From the NCBI GenBank assembly GCA_020747065.1, contig JAGMVK010000028.1:186001-250000 (forward strand): a DNA stretch of 64,000 nucleotides. Direction: 5' to 3'. The stretch comes from Cadophora sp. MPI-SDFR-AT-0126. Taxonomy: Eukaryota; Ascomycota; Leotiomycetes; Helotiales; Ploettnerulaceae. This document shows, piece by piece, positions 57,066 through 64,000 of the stretch. A program made the position numbers and the translations under genes. Position 1 is the stretch's first letter, and each line of letters opens with the position of its first letter. Under the pieces are notes generated by a model that searched no databases, was not told the origin of the DNA, and saw nothing but the letters and a program-made list of their open reading frames with translations.

Positions 57066-58363
57066 ATGTCGAGTGTCGATACCGACCCGTCCACTGAGGC
57101 GCCTCCAAAAGAGGATACCGGTCCCGAAACTGCCAGTCATCAGGTTTTGGAGTCTCAAAACTCTAATACGCCCGAGATGACGATTGCTCAGATTCTCTCT
57201 GCTCTCACTGGTGTTCCTTCTTCTATCCGAGACATTTCGCCTCCCAATAGCGTCGATCTTGTCAGAGATACTTCTCCTACGTTCAATGTTGAGTCGCCGA
57301 GAGACTGGCTTGCAGAAGCTCACTTGTTGAAGGAGAAGATCTTGATGGAACGTCGAGCCCGTATTGCTAATACTTCAAGAGTTCGGCCTCTACTTGCAGC
57401 CCTGCCTCCGCTCTTCATCGAGAAGATGCTAGTTCCAACGTCCCCACCATTGGAGAAGTTTGAACTGTTCGAGAAGCTACCCAGAGACATCCGAATGATG
57501 ATATACGCACTGATGGCCTCAGAACCCAGGTATCTATTTGTTCTCTAGCGCTAATATGTCAAGTTGTATTAACGTGGGTTCAGATGTATCAAGCTCTTTG
57601 GGGGATATAGACCGGGCCAAAGAAACATCCATCCGTGGAACTCGAATGTCGATGGCCAATCTCGCCATCCTTCCATTGTGCACATCAATAATGAGGCTCG
57701 CCAAGAGGGATTGCGAACTACAGGATCTGCCATGATCGTCGACGACTCTACATGGATCTTGTACTACCGAATGAAGCACGAAAAGTTGAATACCAGCGAT
57801 TGGTGAAGAGGATGGTGCTCGATGATAACGGACGCCGAAATACATACTTCATCAATTTCAAGCTGGATTATTTTGATCATGGAGACACCAAGTTCCCTCT
57901 TTTCTTCGATTCAATTGCAGGACCTGACGTTTTCAATTTCGAGGCCGATATACTGGAGCAAGTACAATATATTCTTCAGCGACCTTGCTACAGAGAGGCC
58001 GCTTTGGGATTCCAAGACATTCGCTGCTGTACAGTCCAGGCCGCCTCCAGCTTCAGACATATACTTTGGGAGAATCTGCGGCAAGTCACATTGGTGATGG
58101 AGAATTTTATGAGCCTCGTTACACACGACCCTATTTGGTGGACGATGTCTCGCCAAGAAACTGAGAGCAAAGTCCGCACCAGGCTCAATTCAATTCTGAT
58201 GGCAGTATCACCCCAATAAAGGGTGGACCTGGTGGCTCGAAGCAACCAAATTGTCATAGGATATATTTGGCCTCTGCAGTTTGAGGTCCGAGTCAAGTGG
58301 ACATGGCATGAACAATGTCTAGACGAAGTCACATGCACCCGTGCGAGGCAGATCCCCCCCTGA
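57066..58363 (+). pseudogene. 2EXR-family gene with 1-nt deletion and in-frame TAA
   Basis: Exon 1 is 57066..57529 and exon 2 starts at 57584 (intron 54 nt, GCTAATAT branch, CAG acceptor). The 2EXR motif is FELFEKLPRDIRMMIYALM. The exon 2 frame is good through INNEARQEGLR and then fails. About one base seems missing near 57715-57717, after which the frame of 57752 carries the family sequence (NTYFINFKLDYFDHG and onward). That frame meets TAA at 58217-58219 and then continues with FEVRVKWTWHEQCLDEV to TGA at 58361-58363, a C-terminus typical of the family. With two independent lesions, the gene is almost certainly dead. It lies in tandem with the 2EXR gene at 55 kb and may be its paralogue. 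Confidence 0.72.
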
Positions 58364-58972
58364 AGATCTTACAGACCCGAATGTTCGTGATCGACATCGC
58401 AATCTTGACCGCCAGCTTCTAGCTCAATATGCTGCGATATATCACGTGCGTGGAGATTGATACATCCTCAGTATCCTGGCACGAGCATCCTCTTATCATC
58501 AAGTAATCAGGGCACACACACACAAACAGAAAGCTACTGATCCTGAATCTTTGAGTTTGACGTCATTTGGCTTCCTAACATGCTACAGCATACGCTTTGG
58601 GGCATATCTGTGATGTGGCCTTTGCTAATCAGTTTCGTGATTTCTGTCGTTCTCTTGGTGAATGACTGCTGTTTGGCTCTCCATATGGGGAAATAAGTTA
58701 GCAGCAAAGAGCTGACCTGAAAGCTTGGTTTTCATTCAGCTGATGAGGATGGGCGGCGAGTTTTCTTGACCACACATGGTAGAACATTTCTTGGGAAAGA
58801 CTGAATGATGGCCTGGCTTGTCTCGTTGAATCATCCGAGTGTATACAGACATAATCAAATAAGCATCAGTAAAAAGCAGAAGTATCGATTCCAAGGACTC
58901 AATGTTAAGAATGAGTGAGTAGATACAGGAGGACTTCTAATTTAAAGTTTACTGATAAATCCAAACAATTCC
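58364..58972. other. Intergenic region
   Basis: 609 bp between a dead 2EXR gene and the 3' end of the oxygenase gene. Nothing could be supported. Confidence 0.4.
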
Positions 58973-60267
58973 TCACTGAACAGCCACAGCCGCTTCACCC
59001 ACCTCAACACCCAACACCATCCCTTCCTTCTTCTCCCACTCCTCCTTCTCCTTAGCCTCTTTCTCCGCTTTCTCAACCTCAAACTGCTTATAGACACACT
59101 CTCTTACTCTCCCCTGGTAGAACAATACACCATTCTCTTTAACTGGATTCAAGATCCCCTCACCATAAATGCCTCGCTCGAGGTTCTCCTGCGCTTTCTC
59201 GCACAACTCGAAGTCTTCCATGGCGACCTGACGGACGAACTTGAAGTACTCTTCGAATTCTTCGTCCGTACCGCTATGATAGTAGTCAAATGCCATTGTC
59301 GCGACACCCTAGAGGAAGTAAGCACTTGTAAATACAAAACGCTGTGCTCTAGACCTCGGTGCTTGTGGCATTGTCTTCTAAAACATGTCCTCATGCATCG
59401 AAATCTGTCTTAAGGACCGGCATCTCCTGACGAATCATCAGAGAAAAAGTTGAGGCTGTCTACGTACGGGCTCCTTTGATGGAAGAGTGCGGAATGAGGA
59501 CATACCGCCTCCGTAGACGTTCAGGGTGCAGATAGGGAAGAAATAGAGGAAGAGTCCATCCGAGGGCTTAGTGGGGTCTGCGACATGCTGAGACCAAGTC
59601 GTATGGTTGGTGACAGAGTAGAATGTAGGTGGATAATATTTAGAGAAGGTGGGGTGTGTGTACTGGCAGTGGAGACATTCTTGGAAGCCATCGATCCTGT
59701 GGCGGATGAGCTTAAGAGGGACAAAAGTGGGGTGCGCGGGGCTTACATTGTTTTCCAGTTGAAGCGACCTTCATACGAGATGCTGCGGCGATGAGGGAGC
59801 TTGGTGAAATCGACGGTGTTGGTGAGTTTCTCGAGGCCAGGAAAGTATTCGTCGAAGCTCGGGGTGTCCATAGAGAGGGTAGCGAAGATGAGACCGCTTG
59901 GTGTAACATGGCTTCTGATAGGGCGATTCTGGAAGCTATTAGCCACGAATGTTAAATTATCTCGAAATCCTACTTTCTCTTCTGCAAATACGACAATACC
60001 ATCTCTATTGACGTCTTCAGATTCTGGACTACGATTCTCGACGATGATCTTGACCTGCGCGATCTCATACACAACTGGTTCGTTTCGCTTTTGGAAGCGA
60101 GTCACGGGTCCAAGAAAATGCCATGACTGGACAACCGTGATTAGCTTCAAAATGACAATGGAAAGTTCGGACATTGATACCTTCAAAAATACAGCCCGTC
60201 TTTCCAACTGATAGAGGGCCGGGCTGCAAAACCAAGAAGCTGGAAGTGTCCTACTTAGCGAATCCAT
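58973..60267 (-). CDS. Rieske-oxygenase-like protein lacking the Rieske cluster ligands
   Basis: Four exons: 60267..60181, 60126..59747, 59696..59468 and 59308..58973, giving 343 residues; introns of 54, 50 and 159 nt with agreeing phases. The opening ASWFCSPALYQLERRAVFLK and FNWKTMIDGFQECLHCQYTH place it beside choline-monooxygenase-like ring-hydroxylating oxygenases. The catalytic domain has E162-x2-H165-x4-H170 and an acidic residue near 263-264, as needed for mononuclear iron. The N-terminal domain keeps the strands (VVYEIAQVKIIVEN, later HVTPSGLIFATL). The region that should carry C-x-H and C-x2-H holds neither, and the domain is about 15-20 residues short. No hidden exon is possible, because one open exon covers the region. 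It may be an oxygenase that receives electrons from another protein, or one with a changed chemistry. It is divergent from a Rieske gene at 61 kb. Confidence 0.82.
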
Positions 60268-60955
60268 AACTGACGATGGAAAACAGTTTTGGATTCTGGG
60301 TCATCGACCCAGAGTAATATGATTATCATCCTTCTCTCCATCTCAAGATCTCAATATTCCAGCAGGCTTGTCTGATAACGCGGTCTCGTCGTCTGATGCT
60401 GTTCGACGTGATACGACGTAATCCAACCTGTCATTGGCCAGCCATCCATGGAGTCATCCCCAAAGCGGAAATCCGATCCAGAGACTCCTTGGTTTTCACT
60501 AAAGCATATTTGGTGCTCAGGAACGCGCACAAACAGTCATTTCCAAGCTGCTCGAGCAGCCAATTGGATGTGGTACATCCCTTCCGCGTACGTTCGTATT
60601 ACTCATGAGCGGCCTCTCAGGTTGCCACGCAGCCGATGCATTATCTGAGACAGGCAAAGAATATAGGACCTCCCATGATCTCAGACCACGAGATGCCGCC
60701 CGCAACCCAATTTCTGGACGGATGAACCAAATGCGGGAGGCTCTTGATAGCAAGCTTGCGCCGTTAGGCATCAAAAATGGGAGGATCTTAACAACAAGGT
60801 CGTTGCGAAGGCTATAATTGGTGTGGATTCCTACTCCGGAATAGATGTGCCTAAAGTAGCGATTCCAAGAGTAGACTTAAGCATCAGATCTCGCAAGTGT
60901 TGGGACGACAATCCAACTGTTCACACGTACCACGTGACCGTGAGAGCTGCTCGCC
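60268..60955. promoter_or_regulatory. Shared divergent promoter of the two oxygenase-related genes
   Basis: 688 bp between the two start codons. It contains a CACGTG palindrome at 60931-60936, 20 bp before the plus-strand ATG. Short plus-strand frames in this stretch have no domain or splice support. Confidence 0.5.
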
Positions 60956-62469
60956 ATGGACAACTCTGTCATAACCTTGGGCACGTTGCTATACACACTT
61001 GGTATTAGCGTTGTGCTGGCCATCGCCTATGTTTTGAAATCCGTGGATACCGAAAAAAGCTATGGGCAGGTTATCGTAAAGCCTATCTTTGGTCCCAAGA
61101 CAGCGAACACATTTGAGAACACAAAGTTACCAGAAGCTTCGTATGACTTGAGGCAATCGCCAAGTTGGTGGTCAGATGAGAAGATCTTCGAGCTTGAGAA
61201 GCGTGCAATATTCAGCAAGGTAGGTGCGGCGACAGAAAAGTGACCAGAACACTGACGGCACAAGACATGGCTATTTGTCACCCACGCATCCAGATTCCAG
61301 AAGCCTGGCGACTATCGAACTTTTGAGATTGCTGGATTCTCATTCGTTGTCATCCTTGGTAAAGATAAGCAGATCCGTACATTCCACAACGTATGTCGGC
61401 ACAGGGCATATGCAGTGACCAAGAAGGAATCTGGCAGCTCGACAGTGCTCGGGTGTAGGTACCACGGCTGGAGCTATGATACGAGAGGAAAACTGGTCAA
61501 GGCACCCGAGTTTGACAAGGTACCGGGATTTGACAAGGAGATGAATAGTTTGTGGGAGATCAAGACGTCTGTGTTCCAGTCTATGGTCTTCGTGAACTTT
61601 GATGCAGCAACCCATGTGGACTCGTTCAACGGAGGCACCGGATCCCGGTTAAAGAGATGGGGCCTCTCAAAAATGAAGTGTCTCGAGGATTGGAAGGTAG
61701 AAGAAGAGTTCAACTGGAAACTTCTTGGTATGTGAACCGGTACGAAGCAACCGTATGACATCTGACCTCCCCTTGCAGCTACGATGGCAAAAAAAGAGAA
61801 AAAGAAGCAGCAGTGTTGGAGCAGTATTTTGCCTTTTCTGGCAGGAATAAGCCAAGATGACCTCGAGTTAGGCTATACAACGATCGTGCGAAGAATTGTG
61901 CCCGGCGTTATCTTGATACTCAAGGCTGTACCAAAGTCTGCCAAGATAACAATGGTAGAATGCAGCATTTATGTGAAGGAACATCACGCTACCCTAGACA
62001 TGTCTTCGCTGAAGAGCGAAGTGCAGTGGGAGATGAAGCAACTGGCAAACAAACAGCAACGAATTTTGTGTAACCAAGAGCCTATCATGGCTCTGGCTTC
62101 CTCGGTAGCCAATCAAGGCGAAATCAACAGACTCTTGGGTGTTCATCTTGAGGCGGAGAAGAAAGCTGGAGGAGAAATACACCCAGCCGCAAGGGAACAG
62201 AGCTTTTCCCGAGACGGGAAAGCCGACGATGACTGTAAGAACAATTTTCTAATATGATCTCTCCATTCAATGCAGATACTGACTGCCACAGTTTGTCGGG
62301 AACTCGAGAATCCTGGGTCGACTTGCAGTGCAAACGCGAAGGGCCTCCTGGACTGGTGAAGATGACCGAGGACATACGCATGTTTAAGGGGATGGATTAT
62401 GAAGTTGTGAAAGAAGTTTATGCTATTCCCATAGAGGTTTCTGGGGTTGCTTGTCCGGCGTTATTGTGA
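60956..62469 (+). CDS. Membrane-anchored Rieske [2Fe-2S] protein
   Basis: Exons 60956..61219, 61265..61727, 61779..62234 and 62276..62469 encode 458 residues; introns are 45, 51 and 41 nt with branch sites. A hydrophobic segment at residues 5-27 predicts an N-terminal membrane anchor. The Rieske domain follows, with C132-R-H134 and C152-x2-H155 (C-x-H-x17-C-x2-H) in FHNVCRHRAY and LGCRYHGWSYD. After FNWKLL, where oxygenases have the iron-binding E/D-x2-H-x4-H, this protein turns to a Lys-rich stretch and then a family-specific C-terminus (including IHPAAREQSFSRDGKADDD). I see no mononuclear-iron motif. I believe this fungal Rieske-only layout occurs in other species, but I could not check. 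It may pass electrons to a partner. It shares a promoter with the cluster-less oxygenase. Confidence 0.82.
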
Positions 62470-64000
62470 GATGAAGGGCAAGAATCCAGGTGGATGAAGT
62501 GAGGTTAGATAAGATATTCTATCTGATGTTTAGCCGGTGCGGCCGCTTCGGAAAATGGTTTCCTCCCGCGACAGCTTCTTTCCTCTCCCTCTCATAAAAC
62601 TCTTGTATACCACAGTGGCGATGATTGCCGAATTACACAGTCCGTGGACGACCTTATCAATGTCTGCAGCAGAAATTATCTCCGCCCTGGATGACCATTC
62701 CGTGCCTGGGTTGCGCGGACAGTCTGTATTCGTGATGCTCGAACACCTCCAACGATTTCCTCTCCCTACAGTCTACATATCCTCTGGTATCAATAGACTT
62801 CCAGTCGTCTGTCCTAGGATGCATGACGCGGTCTGCGAGTATGTCGATGTTATCTAGGCATAATGTGCGAGGGAGAGGATACTAGGAATACTTGACTTGT
62901 GTGCTATCTGATTGATATCAAAATCACTTGGTGGAGTCTCTCTGCTAGTTCGGATACTGAGGTTGTTGATTTCTTTCGATTTATTTCTCTTGCTACTTCA
63001 TCCTTCTATCTACCGGTCCCTCCCATCATTGGAAAAGGTAGCAGTAGTGGCCAAATCCTGTGCTCATACTCAACCACTCTACACTCCTCTACATATCGCA
63101 CCCGCTGCGCCTTCGACTTTGATTGTTTACGACTCTACGATGTCAGCCATCGAAGAGTAGTCGAAAGCGATACTAGGAGGTCGACAAACATTCCTCGCGA
63201 TATGGAGCAGGGCGGTGAGAGAGCCAGAACTTCGGAAGCCTCACATTGTATTGTCGCTGGCCAGAATTCCTGCACGATTCAGGACTGGTTTCTCTTCGAT
63301 CATCGGATACGGGCAAGTGTCGTGGGAGGACCGTTCCAGAGAAAGTGAGCAACTGGATACTTTATCGTCTCTTGGTCCCGCCTCGGTTCTAGTGACACGG
63401 TGTGCGGTTCTGATATTGCAGCCATACGTTCTCTCACTGGACCAAATCCATCTTACCTACTCCCCACTCTTCAATATGGTGTCGGCTGAAACCACCTCGC
63501 TACGACCTACCACGCGATCGTTGTGCATATCCTCCCACCTTTGACCAGCCTCTTGGAACGTTATCTGGTTATCCCCGCCTCCAACTACATTAGTGTGCAG
63601 CTCAAGCTTTCAGCTTGATAAGACCTTCCTGTGATAGGCATCGGCGAACCTGACAGCAAGACCGACCAGGAATAAGCTGAAATGCCTTTTAATTTGATGC
63701 TACGGATGTAGTTTCCCAAAGTGGCTGCAATACTGGCCAGTCACCATGCCCTAATATTTAGACCAATTTATTTCTCCCTTGATCCATACAAGGATACATA
63801 CAGGTTGACTCTGGTAATCGCCTATCAGTATCGCCTCGGCATGCTCATTCTGGTTACTCCTATCACTACTAAGCTTTCCTGCCCCTCTTCAGCAGGGGCC
63901 TAGAGTGCTTGAACATCTTCAGATTCATTCCCTCTGTTTCTCCCCTCTTGTGTAGTTCTGCAGTTCTGATTTCTGAGTGCCTTTTTGAAGCTGTTTACCA
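62470..64000. other. 1.5 kb without a supported gene to the window edge
   Basis: Frames on both strands overlap here. One minus-strand stretch (about 62720-62560) is mildly protein-like but has no start or splice partners. Any gene may continue beyond the window. Confidence 0.4.

Noticed and set aside
62537..62857. 106-codon plus-strand frame and an opposing minus-strand stretch downstream of the Rieske gene
   Set aside because: Neither has a clear start, splice partners or a recognisable family.
1..64000. tRNA, rRNA, CRISPR arrays and intact transposons
   Set aside because: No A/B-box pair with a foldable cloverleaf, no rRNA-like sequence, no spaced direct repeats and no transposase or reverse transcriptase frame were found by eye.

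Overview
This window is from the nuclear genome of a filamentous ascomycete (Pezizomycotina). A leotiomycete-like fungus fits best, but that placement is inference. The genes carry short introns (mostly 41-160 nt) with GTRNGT donors, CTAAY/CTGAY branch sites and YAG acceptors. The families are typical of such fungi: HET-domain, 2EXR and BTB proteins, a Zn2Cys6 regulator with a fungal transcription factor domain, OPT, FucP-like and amino acid transporters, sedolisin, secretory lipase and a BBE-type FAD oxidase. There are no operons, rRNA genes, CRISPR arrays or recognisable tRNA genes. All exon joins were made by eye from frame continuity and splice signals.

Layout. 0-6.7 kb: the 3' part of a very large coiled-coil protein. 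7.5-9.5 kb: an intact HET-domain gene (minus). 10.1-11.8 kb: a tandem-GNAT protein. 12.0-14.7 kb: an oligopeptide transporter in 7 exons (minus). 15.4-19.3 kb: a Zn2Cys6 regulator and an NAD-binding epimerase/NmrA-like reductase, transcribed divergently. 19.6-19.9 kb: a small single-pass membrane protein. 20-22 kb: no clear gene. 22.1-23.6 kb: a FucP-like sugar transporter. 25.9-30.3 kb: a secreted lipase and a secreted FAD oxidase, divergent. 36.4-42.4 kb: an amino acid permease and a 907-residue protein of unknown function. 43.4-49.0 kb: a sedolisin peptidase, a GDSL hydrolase and a Dug3-like glutamine amidotransferase. 52.5 kb: a small secreted protein.

From 30.6 to 58.4 kb the healthy genes are interleaved with seven damaged accessory genes. 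They are a truncated 2EXR gene, a HET gene with an apparent 2-bp insertion, a 2EXR gene with several frame changes, an anonymous fungal gene with two compensating frame changes, a BTB gene with an in-frame TAA, and two 2EXR genes with in-frame TAA codons, one of which also has a 1-nt deletion. Short CCTGAGC and GGCTCACT repeats and nested inverted repeats lie beside some of them.

The most striking locus is at 59-62.5 kb. Two Rieske-oxygenase-related genes are transcribed divergently from a 688-bp promoter. The minus-strand protein keeps the mononuclear-iron motif of the catalytic domain (E-x2-H-x4-H) but lacks all four Rieske cluster ligands. The plus-strand protein has a perfect Rieske motif (C-x-H-x17-C-x2-H) and an N-terminal membrane anchor, but no visible mononuclear-iron motif. 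Together they hold one complete set of metal sites, which suggests, without proving it, a split two-polypeptide oxygenase.
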